Shown here one piece after another: positions 9,041 through 18,030 of a stretch of 64,000 nucleotides of DNA. The stretch spans positions 1 to 64,000 of the forward strand of contig JAJCYY010000007.1 in the NCBI GenBank assembly GCA_029262735.1, read 5' to 3'. The notes below the pieces were generated by a model. That model saw nothing but the letters and a program-made list of their open reading frames with translations. It was not told the DNA's origin and made no database searches. Source of the DNA: Chloroflexota bacterium. GTDB taxonomy: Bacteria; Chloroflexota; Dehalococcoidia; Lucifugimonadales; Lucifugimonadaceae. How positions within the stretch are numbered: position 1 is the first letter of the stretch; each line of letters begins with the position of its first letter. The position numbers and the translations under genes are program-made.

Positions 9041-9754
9041 TCACGGGACCACCGTGTCGCCCTGTATCACGCCTTCTCGGATGACATCGCCAATATTCTC
9101 GGTGTGAGCGTAGTCGTTGATCGACACGATGGACCAGCCTGACTTTCCAAACCGGAAGCGGGATATGGACGTGTTGTGTATCTCAGTACGCCGTATAAAG
9201 ACATTGTCCCAGTTCGTTATGTAGTGCAGCAGAGCCTTCATGGTGATCCCGTGAGAGACGATGGCTATGGTGTGATTTCCGGGCTTGTCGTTCCACTCCG
9301 AGTTGTAGAGAACCTCATCCTCAAGCCAGTTGCCTGCCCGGCGCTCGACGGCGCGTTCCGATTCACCGTCTGCCGGTTGGAACCACTTTCCCTTTTCAGC
9401 AGAAATAAACCGCAACTCGGTTGACCAGACGTCGTCAGCGAGCTTGCCTCGCCATGCGGGGATCTGCCGTTCGATGATCTGTGGAACGCGGTCGAAGTGT
9501 GCGCCTTCCAGCCCCATACCCTTCAGCATGCCTTCCGTCGTCTGGACGGCGCGGACAAGCGTCGATGAGTAGATGCGGTCAAACTTCACTCCCAACCTGC
9601 CCAGCCGTTGACCGAGCGAGATCGCCTGCTGGTGACCGCGCTCGGTCATTGGCGCGTCGAAGTTGGCCCCTGCTGCGATGCCGGGAGTGATGTTGTTCTC
9701 GGATTCGCCGTGTCGGATGAAGTAGAGATCGAACTGGACGTTTTCGTGGATCAT
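9041..9754 (-). CDS. Histidine phosphatase family protein (phosphoglycerate mutase-like)
   Basis: A 237-residue protein with the RHGE signature (FIRHGESENN, His15) near the N-terminus and the second active-site His in IVSHGITMKAL near 172. MTERGHQQAISLGQRL is the conserved helix after the first motif. The family removes phosphate from sugars, nucleotides or proteins through a phosphohistidine. Nothing here decides between a metabolic mutase and a phosphatase, but the lack of a full dPGM pattern favours phosphatase. It is the first gene of a two-gene unit with the kinase fusion. Confidence 0.85.
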   Translation of the reverse strand: MIHENVQFDLYFIRHGESENNITPGIAAGANFDAPMTERGHQQAISLGQRLGRLGVKFDRIYSSTLVRAVQTTEGMLKGMGLEGAHFDRVPQIIERQIPAWRGKLADDVWSTELRFISAEKGKWFQPADGESERAVERRAGNWLEDEVLYNSEWNDKPGNHTIAIVSHGITMKALLHYITNWDNVFIRRTEIHNTSISRFRFGKSGWSIVSINDYAHTENIGDVIREGVIQGDTVVP

Positions 9755-9867
9755 TTAACGGTGCTGTCTCCGGATACCTGGAAGCTTTGACGGTCGACAG
9801 GAACGGGAATCGTTCCAAACCTGTCAAGAGTAACAATAACCTTCACGGCCGAGTTGCGCCGTCAACT

Positions 9868-12441
9868 CTATGGCGCAGTCCAGTTCGAGTCCTGGAGGGC
9901 AGGATGGCCCGTTGATTCAGGGCCGATGTCCGGGATGAAGCGCTCGATTGCAATCTGCTCGAATTCATCGAAGAGATCGGTCCGCGCCAGGAGGTCTGCA
10001 GCCCACCGTTCGATGGCGGCCGGCTCCAGTTCGGCCAGCAGGTTGAATAGTTCCATTGCGGACGCGGAGTCGAGTTTGCCTTCCGTACGCAGCTGGCTGG
10101 CGATGCCTGGCGCTGACTCGGGTGACAGCGCTCGTGCCCAGAGAAGCCTGTAGCCGATATCGTGTTCCGTTTCGCGATCCCTGCGAAGGGCAAAGCGGTC
10201 GGTGAACTGTGTTCTCGCCTGCACGATATCCGGATATGAGCTGAGCGACTGGCCGGTGAACTGCTCGATCGCCCGCCATCCCGCTGCCTCGAAGATCTGC
10301 GCCTGGGCCTCGAAGAGCCCTCGTGAGTTGATCGAACCCTGTTGCACTGTCTGTTCCGGGTTGACGAGATCTTGCAGACCGTGGCCAAGCTCATGCATGT
10401 AGGTACCGAGCGCGTCGAGCGGCGACAGACCAAGATCGACGAACAGGTGAATCTGGCCGTTCGAACGCGTCTTGAATCCAACCTCACCCCGCTCACGGGT
10501 GCATGACTTGAACTTGTCCTCATACTGGCTGGAAGTCATCGTGACCCAGCTGCTCATGCACGAGGCGACAGAGCTGTCGCGAAACTCGTCAGGTGGCAGA
10601 AAATGCAGCGCGTAGCCCTCGTCTTCCAGGTCGCGACCGGTTAGCAGGAAGTAGACGGCTCGGCCTGCCGCCATGATCTCCGGGGTCCAGTCTCTATCAC
10701 CCGAACCAGGGCCAAGTACAGGACGGACCTCCCGGCGCATCTCGCCGAACAGCGGTGCGAAGGCGGCGGCTATCTCCTCGTCGGTTATCTGGAACGAACC
10801 CCCCTTTTCAGGATCAGGGCCATCGTTCCACGTGAAGGTGCGCTCGAAGATATTGTCATCTTCGTCCAACTCTTCCACCAGGTTTCCAGGGTCAAGCACA
10901 ACCCGAACTGTGTGTTCGCCGGGTAAGACTGTGTCAGCGGCTATCAGAAAGTCGCTGGTCCAAATGCTGCCGACGTTGCTTGAGCCGGAGATAAACGCCA
11001 ACTGTTCGATGAGTTCGCCATCGAGCAGTACGTGTGCCATCAGATCGTTCGTTGAAGGCACGTCGACGCGGCTGGCGTTGGTAAATCCGATATCGATTCG
11101 CACCAGGTCAGACGATTGGAGCCAGCTGTCTTTGCCGGGCGAAAAATCAACTCTGGCGGTGGAGGCGGTTATCGCCGCGTCCCAGCCGAACCTGCGAAAC
11201 GGCGCGAAATTGGGGAGTGTGACCGGCTCACGCGGTGGGAGTTCGAGTATGAACGGAACTTCGGCTGCCGGTGGCTCGCCAACGCCCCAGATCAGCCTAA
11301 CTTCGTACACGTTGTCTGTCTCATCGGACTCTCTCACGCGGTTCAGTGGGTCCACTTCGAGACGAAGCGTATGCGGCCCGGGCGAAATCTGGATCAGGTC
11401 CTGCAGGCTGTCGATGGCGAACTCGACGGTCCTGTTCGCAGACAGATCGTTCCAGACCACTCTGCGGGCCATTACATCGTCAAGGTAGATATCCAGTTCA
11501 ATCTTCTCGGTGATGTACTGAATCGAGGCGTTGTGCGCTGCGATGGTCACGTGCGTTGGCCGGTCGACCGACAGCTTTCCGGTAAGGCGGTCGTCGGGGT
11601 GTGACGAGGCGAACAGCGGCTCGGTCTTACCTGAGTATGGAATCGGGACGAGGTTCGGCAGCAGGTCGGGAGATATTGCAGGCTGCTCAGTGCCGATCAT
11701 CGTTATGAGGCGAGTTGAAATATTGTCGGACTCGTCTGTCTCTGCGATTACGTCGAACGGGTCCGCTACGAGTGAGATCTCGTGCACACCGGGCGTTATC
11801 GTGATGCCGGAAAGCAGCCCTTCGACGTCGTCGACGAATATGAATGCGTTCCGTGACAGCCCCTTTGAAGTCCACTGGGTCACCGTTGTGCCATCGAACC
11901 TGATCTCTACTGTGAATGTCTGGTTGGTGGTGAACGGTCCGCTGTTGGTGACACGCCAACTGATGGTCGCGTTCTCTGCTGTGTACTCCCCCGACGGCTC
12001 TGCCCCGTTCACGGAAAGACCCCCCGCTCCGCCCGGCAACTTTGTAGTCAGGTTGGCGGTTGGGTTCGGTTTCGGAGTCGGGTTCGGAAACGGTCCGGCT
12101 GGAATTGCCGGAACGACGGGAGCAGGGGCTGCGGGTATCTGGAAAGGTTGCGGCTCAGGGAAGGCAGATACGGCTTCTGTGGTCGAGCCGGGATGTGGCG
12201 TCGGAGTGGGCGATGGCGTTGAGGTGGCTGCGGGCGCCGGTGTAGCCGTCGCGGTAGGTTCAGGCGTTGGCGAATTCACGATGGCCGGTGTCGGGATCGG
12301 AGTCGAGGTCGGGGTTGGTTTCAGCGGAACCGGTGTCGCAGTGGCGGTTGATGGCACAGGTGTGGGCGTGGGTGAAGTCGAAGGTGGTGTGCATGCGGTG
12401 AAGACCACGAGAGCAGTGGCCGCGGTTACCGCAAACAGCAT
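9868..12441 (-). CDS. CARDB-repeat lipoprotein with C-terminal HExxH peptidase-like domain
   Basis: The frame opens at 12651, but the internal ATG at 12439-12441 gives a clean lipoprotein signal (LFAVTAATALVVFTAC), so I use it: 857 residues. A Pro/Thr/Ala-rich linker of about 110 residues follows the lipid-attachment cysteine. Three CARDB-like beta-sandwich repeats come next, each ending in a line such as DVIAETDESDNIS, NRVRESDETDNVY and NLVEELDEDDNIF. The last 250 residues contain YMHELGHGLQDL near 683, the zinc-binding HExxH of metallopeptidases; the third ligand is not obvious. It is probably exported and tethered to the cell surface, where the CARDB repeats act as stalk or binding modules. 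No related gene is adjacent. Confidence 0.75.
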   Translation of the reverse strand: MLFAVTAATALVVFTACTPPSTSPTPTPVPSTATATPVPLKPTPTSTPIPTPAIVNSPTPEPTATATPAPAATSTPSPTPTPHPGSTTEAVSAFPEPQPFQIPAAPAPVVPAIPAGPFPNPTPKPNPTANLTTKLPGGAGGLSVNGAEPSGEYTAENATISWRVTNSGPFTTNQTFTVEIRFDGTTVTQWTSKGLSRNAFIFVDDVEGLLSGITITPGVHEISLVADPFDVIAETDESDNISTRLITMIGTEQPAISPDLLPNLVPIPYSGKTEPLFASSHPDDRLTGKLSVDRPTHVTIAAHNASIQYITEKIELDIYLDDVMARRVVWNDLSANRTVEFAIDSLQDLIQISPGPHTLRLEVDPLNRVRESDETDNVYEVRLIWGVGEPPAAEVPFILELPPREPVTLPNFAPFRRFGWDAAITASTARVDFSPGKDSWLQSSDLVRIDIGFTNASRVDVPSTNDLMAHVLLDGELIEQLAFISGSSNVGSIWTSDFLIAADTVLPGEHTVRVVLDPGNLVEELDEDDNIFERTFTWNDGPDPEKGGSFQITDEEIAAAFAPLFGEMRREVRPVLGPGSGDRDWTPEIMAAGRAVYFLLTGRDLEDEGYALHFLPPDEFRDSSVASCMSSWVTMTSSQYEDKFKSCTRERGEVGFKTRSNGQIHLFVDLGLSPLDALGTYMHELGHGLQDLVNPEQTVQQGSINSRGLFEAQAQIFEAAGWRAIEQFTGQSLSSYPDIVQARTQFTDRFALRRDRETEHDIGYRLLWARALSPESAPGIASQLRTEGKLDSASAMELFNLLAELEPAAIERWAADLLARTDLFDEFEQIAIERFIPDIGPESTGHPALQDSNWTAP

Positions 12442-12807
12442 CCGCCGACCAGGAATAGCCTGTAAAACTGCTATGCTTCCGAACCTGTCCAACAGGGTGC
12501 TCCCCAAGTCGTCAACTACGTTCGCCAGATCGAGTGAACTGAACAGAATGTAACCGAGGCGCCCCTGGATCGACCCGGGGGTGATGCCCAGAGGCGCGGC
12601 AGATAGAACCATGCCACACTGTCGCCCTATGCGTGCGCGTAACCAGAGCAAGCCTGCCGGTGGTAAAAAGGCATCACAAAATCTGCCCTGCGCTAAATAA
12701 GCCTGGTAAGTCCTGCACCGGGCATACGAATCCGGTCAGATTGCCGACCCGCCTGGCGACCCGAATGCCGATGGGGCCGGTGACTAAATTTCTTAGAGGA
12801 GAGCAAG

Positions 12808-13641
12808 ATGAATCCAACCGAACTGAAAACCACTCTGGAAAACGGCCAGCCCGTATTCGGAATGATGATTTCGATGATGGAGAACATGCGGTGGGTCAGC
12901 GTGCTCGCCTCTACCACTCTCGACTACGTAGTTATTGACACTGAGCACGGATCACGCGACCGGCGGGAGATTGCCAATCATGTCGTGATGGGGCAGGCGG
13001 CAGGCAAGACGGTCATTGTAAGAGTGCCTGAGCCGAACCCGGTCTGGGTGGCAGAGGCTGTCGATGCCGGTGCCCACGGCGTGCTCGTCCCCTACTGTGA
13101 AGACATCGACGAGGTCCGCGCCTGTGCATGGAAACTGCGTGTCCACCCGCTCAAGGGTGAGGGTTTCAAGAACGCGATGGAGACGGGTGAGTACCCGAGC
13201 AAGAAGTCGCAGGAGTACCTGGAGAAGAAGAACGGCGGCCGACTGTTCATCATGGGCGTTGAGTCTAAGCCTGCGCTGGACAATCTCGAGGCTATGGTGA
13301 CCAGTGCGCCGATCGACGGTGTTTTCGTTGGCCCGAATGACCTGACAACCTCACTGGGCATTCCTGACGAGGTGGAGAATCCGATCTATATCGATGCGCT
13401 GAAGCGGATCATCGAGGTCAGCGAGGCGAACGGGAAGCCTGTGATGATTCACCAGCAGACGGTTGCGACGAGCAAGACGGCGATCGAACTGGGCGCACGC
13501 TGGGTGCTGCACAACACGGACGCCGGGTTTATCAGGAACGGTGTGAACGCCGATTTTGCTGAGCTGCGTGATGCTGCGTCAAAGCGGTGGGAGCTTGCGT
13601 CAGTGAACGGGGCCGACGACAAGATGGGCGCGGTCCACTAG
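12808..13641 (+). CDS. HpcH/HpaI family aldolase (2-keto-3-deoxy sugar acid type)
   Basis: A 277-residue class II pyruvate aldolase-fold protein. Conserved elements include GMMISMMENMRWV, YVVIDTEHGSRD near 41-52 (general base His), VIVRVPEPNP, the metal-ligand Glu in MGVESKPALDNLE, and VFVGPNDLTTSLGI (metal-ligand Asp). The family splits 2-keto-3-deoxy acids to pyruvate and an aldehyde. The closest known types are 2-keto-3-deoxy-L-rhamnonate and 4-hydroxy-2-oxoheptanedioate aldolases. A strong AGGAGAG ribosome site precedes ATG 12808. Substrate by inference only; a rhamnonate-dehydratase-like gene lies 10 kb downstream. Confidence 0.85.
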   Translation: MNPTELKTTLENGQPVFGMMISMMENMRWVSVLASTTLDYVVIDTEHGSRDRREIANHVVMGQAAGKTVIVRVPEPNPVWVAEAVDAGAHGVLVPYCEDIDEVRACAWKLRVHPLKGEGFKNAMETGEYPSKKSQEYLEKKNGGRLFIMGVESKPALDNLEAMVTSAPIDGVFVGPNDLTTSLGIPDEVENPIYIDALKRIIEVSEANGKPVMIHQQTVATSKTAIELGARWVLHNTDAGFIRNGVNADFAELRDAASKRWELASVNGADDKMGAVH

Positions 13642-13650
13642 AGCAAAATC

Positions 13651-13666
13651 CCGCCCCGGATGGCGG
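13651..13666 (+). terminator. Weak hairpin between convergent genes
   Basis: CCGCC (13651-13655), loop CCGGAT, GGCGG (13662-13666), followed by TTGATTC. It sits between the aldolase stop and the end of the opposing S9 peptidase gene. There is no proper T-run. Confidence 0.3.
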
Positions 13667-13687
13667 TTGATTCGAGAGAGAAGCGGC

Positions 13688-15706
13688 CTAAACCGTGCGG
13701 TGGCCGTTCGTCGTTCCGATTGTGGTGGTCACGGTGAAATCGGGCGGTTGGTTCAGGAACTGCGCGAACCAGCTCAGCATCCTCCGGAAATACTCTTCCC
13801 GGATGCTCGGGTGCTTTGCCTTCGCTATGCCGTGGCTCGTCTGCGGCATCCGCACGAACTCGACGCTCTTACCTGCACGCTTCAGCGCTACGAAGTACTG
13901 CTCAGACTGCTCGATAGCAACCCGCCCGTCGTCCTCGCCGTGAATCAAGAGGACCGGTGTATTGACGCTGTCTGCATAAGTGATCGGTGAATGGCGCACG
14001 TACCACGGCAAGTGCTTGCTGCGAGGCCCGCCAAACTGGACTTCTGAGAACGGGATTCCCATATCGGATGTGCCGTAGAAGCTGGCTAGCTCCGTCACCG
14101 GAGCGCCGATGACCGCCGCTTTGAACTTGTCTGAGTGGCCGACCGCCCAGCTTGCCATGTAGCCGCCATAGCTGGAGCCGTGCAGCACAACTCGTGATTC
14201 GTCTGCGTACGGCTTGCGAAGAACGTTTGCCAGGGCAGCCATCACGTCCACATAGTCGCCGCCACCCCAATCGCCATGCACGGCCGTGGCGAAATCCAGT
14301 CCGTACGACGAGGTGCCGCGCGGGTTTGGCGCCACGACTATGAATCCGTTTGTCGCAGCCACCTGGTGTATGGGATAGAACGCATCGTAGAAGGTCGAGT
14401 GCGGGCCGCCGTGCACGTCGAGAAGCACCGGATACGAGCGATTCGGCTCAAGATTCGGCGGCAGCCAGATTCTGACATCTATCTCATTGCCCTCACTCTT
14501 CACATTGATCCGCTCGAATCGAGCAGGCGGATGAAGAGTGAAGTACTCGTCGTTGAGATGAGTCAGCTGAATGCGTTCGCCATGATGCGTGTCAATGGCA
14601 TATAGCTCGCCGACGCCTTCAAGCGTCGTAGATGCGGTGACGGCGGTGTCGTGCGACGGTGCAATGTCCCAGTCGACGATCTGCTCATTGCCCGCTGTGA
14701 TGCGCCGAACGGTTTTGTCTTCCGGATTGACTGAACAGACGAACGATTCGCCTCGAGAGTCGGCCACGAAGAAGATCTGGTTCGGCGTGGCCCAGTCAAC
14801 ACCGGGTGTCCCGGAGCCGAGCGGCATGTTTGGGCCGGAGACAGGTCGCAACGAGTCGTCTGTGAGTCGGCGCGGGTACGAGCCCTGTTCAAGGACGTAG
14901 ATCCAGCCCTGGCAGATGAGGCCGTAGCCGCCGACTTGCTCGACCTGTTCAGCGCCGATTACGGCCAGCCGCTCTCCATCAGGCGACCACGCAACGGCGT
15001 CTGACATGAACAGTCCGCCCGACCAGCGTTCGGCTTTTCCGCCGGTTGACGCGACGACGTAGACTTCGTTGCGGAGCGTTGTGTCGCGGAACGGCCCCTG
15101 GTCCGAGAGGTAGGCGATGCTGTTTCCGTCGGGAGACCATGAGGGCGGACCGTGCTCGGCTTCCTCGCTGGTCAGTTGCTGCGTCATTCCAGTGGCAACA
15201 CTGATGATGAAGAGCTGGCGGAACGTGTCGCCGCGCCAGCCGTGTCCATCCTGCTGGTAGCGTACCGAGCGAGTGACACGAGGCGCAAGTTCGTCGCCAG
15301 GGTGCGGCTCAAATGCCATGTCTGCGCGGTAGGCGATCTGCTCTCCGGACGGCGACCAGGAGAACGCATCGACGGCCAGCTGATGGCTCGTGAGCTGCGT
15401 TGCGTCTGAGCCATCCGGCGCACAGGTCCAGATCTGCGAGACGCCTTGTTCGTCGTTGCGGATGAAGGCTATGCGTGAGCCGTCCGGCGACCACCTGGCA
15501 TAATTTGCATCTTCAAGAATGAGCCGCGGCTCCAGGGAATCGCTGTCGGTTGCGACGGATTGCAGATAGATGTCTCTGAGCTCGACCGGTTTATCGCGCT
15601 CGAAGCGGCCAACGGTGTAGACGACGAATTTGCCGTCGGGACTTATCGATGGCTCGCTGGCGGACTTGAGGTGGTAATTGAAGTCGGGCCCGATGGGGGA
15701 TGGCAT
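13688..15706 (-). CDS. S9 family prolyl oligopeptidase / acylaminoacyl peptidase
   Basis: A 672-residue serine peptidase. The N-terminal 400 residues are a TolB-like beta-propeller, with repeats such as YARWSPDGSRIAFIR, PSWSPDGNSIAYLSD and VAWSPDGERLAVIG. The C-terminal alpha/beta-hydrolase domain has the nucleophile motif GSSYGGYMASW near 515, Asp in LLIHGEDDGRV and His in MPQTSHGIAK. No signal peptide is seen, so it is probably cytosolic and works on short peptides. It is convergent with the aldolase gene and divergent from the CocE hydrolase gene. Confidence 0.9.
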   Translation of the reverse strand: MPSPIGPDFNYHLKSASEPSISPDGKFVVYTVGRFERDKPVELRDIYLQSVATDSDSLEPRLILEDANYARWSPDGSRIAFIRNDEQGVSQIWTCAPDGSDATQLTSHQLAVDAFSWSPSGEQIAYRADMAFEPHPGDELAPRVTRSVRYQQDGHGWRGDTFRQLFIISVATGMTQQLTSEEAEHGPPSWSPDGNSIAYLSDQGPFRDTTLRNEVYVVASTGGKAERWSGGLFMSDAVAWSPDGERLAVIGAEQVEQVGGYGLICQGWIYVLEQGSYPRRLTDDSLRPVSGPNMPLGSGTPGVDWATPNQIFFVADSRGESFVCSVNPEDKTVRRITAGNEQIVDWDIAPSHDTAVTASTTLEGVGELYAIDTHHGERIQLTHLNDEYFTLHPPARFERINVKSEGNEIDVRIWLPPNLEPNRSYPVLLDVHGGPHSTFYDAFYPIHQVAATNGFIVVAPNPRGTSSYGLDFATAVHGDWGGGDYVDVMAALANVLRKPYADESRVVLHGSSYGGYMASWAVGHSDKFKAAVIGAPVTELASFYGTSDMGIPFSEVQFGGPRSKHLPWYVRHSPITYADSVNTPVLLIHGEDDGRVAIEQSEQYFVALKRAGKSVEFVRMPQTSHGIAKAKHPSIREEYFRRMLSWFAQFLNQPPDFTVTTTIGTTNGHRTV

Positions 15707-15839
15707 AAGGCGGCGCTTTCGGGCGAACGGGGCTGTTCTGAGCGGACGTGAAGAGATTGTATCGGTAGTCTGTGCGGGTGAGGTGTAATGTCACGCTGGC
15801 ATTGCAGTCGTGAGGCAGGCACAGCCGCAGGAGAAACCG

Positions 15840-17597
15840 GTGAGTGTAGAGAACTCAAGCCCGATTCATGGCGTGGTGAAGGAGACCGACGTTCAGGTCA
15901 GGATGAGGGACGGCACCGTCCTGATGGCCGACGTCTACCGTCCCGATTCATCAGGTGAATTCCCTGCGCTCATTGAACGTACACCGTACAGTAAATCGGA
16001 ATCTTCGGAGACAAAGTTCGGCGCAGGCGAGTTCTACGCCTCCCGCGGCTACGTCTGTGTTATCCAGGATGTGCGAGGGAGATTTGCCTCTGAAGGCGAT
16101 TTCTATCCCTTCAGAGATGACGGCGGTGGCGTTCGGCAGGACGGCTACGACACTGTCGAGTGGGCGGCCGAACAGTCGTGGTCCAACGGCAAGATCGGCA
16201 CGATTGGCGGCTCGTATTCGGGCGCGACGCAGTACAGGATGCACGCGGCCTCCCCCCCTCATCTCGTCACACAGTTTGTCCGCCAGACTTCGGCGGACTA
16301 CAGCAACGAATGGGTCTACCGAAACGGCGTGCTCGAGCTCGGCTTCAACTTGAGCTGGGCGACGCGCCACGCAGAGACACATGCCAGGAAATGGGCGAAA
16401 CCCGGTGAGGCCGACCGCCTCGAAAAGCTTCTGGAAGCGGTAACCGAGAAGCTACCGGAGGCGATGCACCAACTTCCGCTTCAACGCGCCGATGCACTGT
16501 CTGAAATCGCTCCGTGGTGGCGTGATTGGCTGGACAATCCCAATAGTGGGCCCTACTGGGACGAGCTCAACGTCTCGCCCCACTTCAAGAAAGTTACTGT
16601 GCCGGTTTATCACCTCGGCGGCTGGTACGACGGCTTCCTCAAGGGCACGCTGGACAGCTACACCGGAATGCGGGAGCAGGCCCGGACGGAGGCTGCTCGC
16701 TCCGGCCAGCGGCTGGCTGTTGGGCCGTGGGTGCACGCTCCTGACGCTGCCGATACGACGGTCAATGGTGAAACCGATTTCGGAGAGAGTGCGGCGATTG
16801 GTTTTTTCGAGACGCGGCTCGAGTGGTTCGATCACTGGTTGAAGGGCGTCGATACGGGGCTGCGGGACCGACCGCCGGTGAAGCTGTTCACAATGGGGGT
16901 GAACAGGTGGAGGGAGTTCGGTAACTGGCCGCCTCCGGAAGCCAGAATGACTCCGATCTATCTGAGTGGCACAAAAGCAGATGCGTGCCGCTCTCTGAAC
17001 GACGGTTCGCTAAGCCGTGAAAAGCCGGACGAGCAGCAGACCGACTCGTACGAATATGACCCCGCGAACCCGGTGCCGACTCTTGGCGGTTCTCACCTGG
17101 GATCTGCAGAGTTTGGTACTCCGAACGGCCAAAGGGACCAGCGGCCGAACCACGGACGTGTGCTCACGTACACAGACAACGTGCTTGAGCGGGATCTCGA
17201 CGTCACGGGCAACGTGACTGCTGTTCTGTATGCGAGCAGTTCGGCTCCTGACACCGACTGGGTGGTGAAGCTGGTTGATGTCCATCCCGACGGCAGAGCC
17301 ATGCTTGTGTGCGACGGGGTGCTGCGGGCGCGTTACCGTAACTCGCGGGAACGGCCAGAGTTGCTGGAGGGCGGGATTGAGCGGTACGAGATCGATCTCT
17401 GGGGCACGAGCCATGTGTTCCGGGGCGGTCATCGAGTGCAGGTGATCGTGACGAGCAGCGACTTCCCGCGCTGGGACCGCAACATGAACACCGGAGGGGT
17501 CAACGCTGAGGAGGCAGCCGGGGTGGTGGCGAAGAACACGGTGCATCACGACTCAGGGCACCCATCGCACTTGCTGCTGCCGGTGATCGGTGGGTGA
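15840..17597 (+). CDS. CocE/NonD family hydrolase (X-Pro dipeptidyl-peptidase S15 fold)
   Basis: A 585-residue alpha/beta hydrolase with a C-terminal jelly-roll domain. The early block VQVRMRDGTVLMADVYRP, PYSKSE and VCVIQDVRGRFASEG is typical of CocE proteins. The nucleophile Ser lies in GTIGGSYSGATQ near 130. The C-terminal part (VTAVLYASSSAPDTDWVVKLVDV) is the X-Pro dipeptidyl-peptidase C-domain. The family cleaves esters or peptides; the substrate is unknown. The frame opens at GTG 15810, but GTG 15840 sits six bases after GGAG and gives MSVENSSP, so I choose it. No signal peptide. Confidence 0.87.
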   Translation: MSVENSSPIHGVVKETDVQVRMRDGTVLMADVYRPDSSGEFPALIERTPYSKSESSETKFGAGEFYASRGYVCVIQDVRGRFASEGDFYPFRDDGGGVRQDGYDTVEWAAEQSWSNGKIGTIGGSYSGATQYRMHAASPPHLVTQFVRQTSADYSNEWVYRNGVLELGFNLSWATRHAETHARKWAKPGEADRLEKLLEAVTEKLPEAMHQLPLQRADALSEIAPWWRDWLDNPNSGPYWDELNVSPHFKKVTVPVYHLGGWYDGFLKGTLDSYTGMREQARTEAARSGQRLAVGPWVHAPDAADTTVNGETDFGESAAIGFFETRLEWFDHWLKGVDTGLRDRPPVKLFTMGVNRWREFGNWPPPEARMTPIYLSGTKADACRSLNDGSLSREKPDEQQTDSYEYDPANPVPTLGGSHLGSAEFGTPNGQRDQRPNHGRVLTYTDNVLERDLDVTGNVTAVLYASSSAPDTDWVVKLVDVHPDGRAMLVCDGVLRARYRNSRERPELLEGGIERYEIDLWGTSHVFRGGHRVQVIVTSSDFPRWDRNMNTGGVNAEEAAGVVAKNTVHHDSGHPSHLLLPVIGG

Positions 17598-17699
17598 ACG
17601 GGAGGACGCTGTTCTCCCCCGGCAGATTTCTGAACAAGTCAGAGGGTTAGCGATCAATCTGGTATGGGCGCACTCGGTGACGGCTTCGCTGTCGCGTGT

Positions 17700-18022
17700 T
17701 TGTCATCCCGACCGCGGCGGAGGGATCTTACTGCCTATGAGAGATTTCCGAGAAATTCTGAATCACGTTCAGACTCTCTCGGCGTTCTCACATGGACGGT
17801 GGAGCGGATCGCATATTGCTCGCAAGAGCAGGTCGAGTTTGATGCCCAGTGAGATCCCTCCGCTGCGGTCGGGATGACACAGACGATCGTCCGCTTCGCG
17901 CCGTCTACAAACAGGGGCGCAGCCGGGTGCCCGCTTGCAGGCGCGCCCCTACCAGAAACTAGCCTACGGAGACGAAAACAACCCACCCTCTAACTCCCTC
18001 CCTGCCAGGGAGGGAGAAGAAA
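17700..18022. repeat. Composite dispersed repeat, copy 2, with MITE-like inverted ends
   Basis: Occupies most of the 433-base gap before the sulfatase gene. Its first part has 28-base inverted ends at 17702-17729 and 17851-17878 (26 of 28 match, GTCATCCCGACCGC... facing ...GCGGTCGGGATGAC) around about 120 bases. The right end, GATCCCTCC...GGGATGAC, recurs at 49215-49240. A GC hairpin follows (AGGGGCGC 17913-17920 with GCGCCCCT 17943-17950). Then comes the 40-base block 17978-18017, shared with copy 1. No transposase is nearby, so this looks like a non-autonomous element cluster. Confidence 0.75.
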
Positions 18023-18030
18023 GCCCACCA

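Noticed and set aside
8203..9084. 293-codon + strand open frame opposite the kinase fusion
   Set aside because: Antisense shadow; the - strand frame has clear kinase motifs.
11531..12553. 340-codon + strand open frame opposite the CARDB lipoprotein
   Set aside because: Gly/Val-rich translation mirrors the Pro/Thr linker of the real - strand gene; no domain and no ribosome site.
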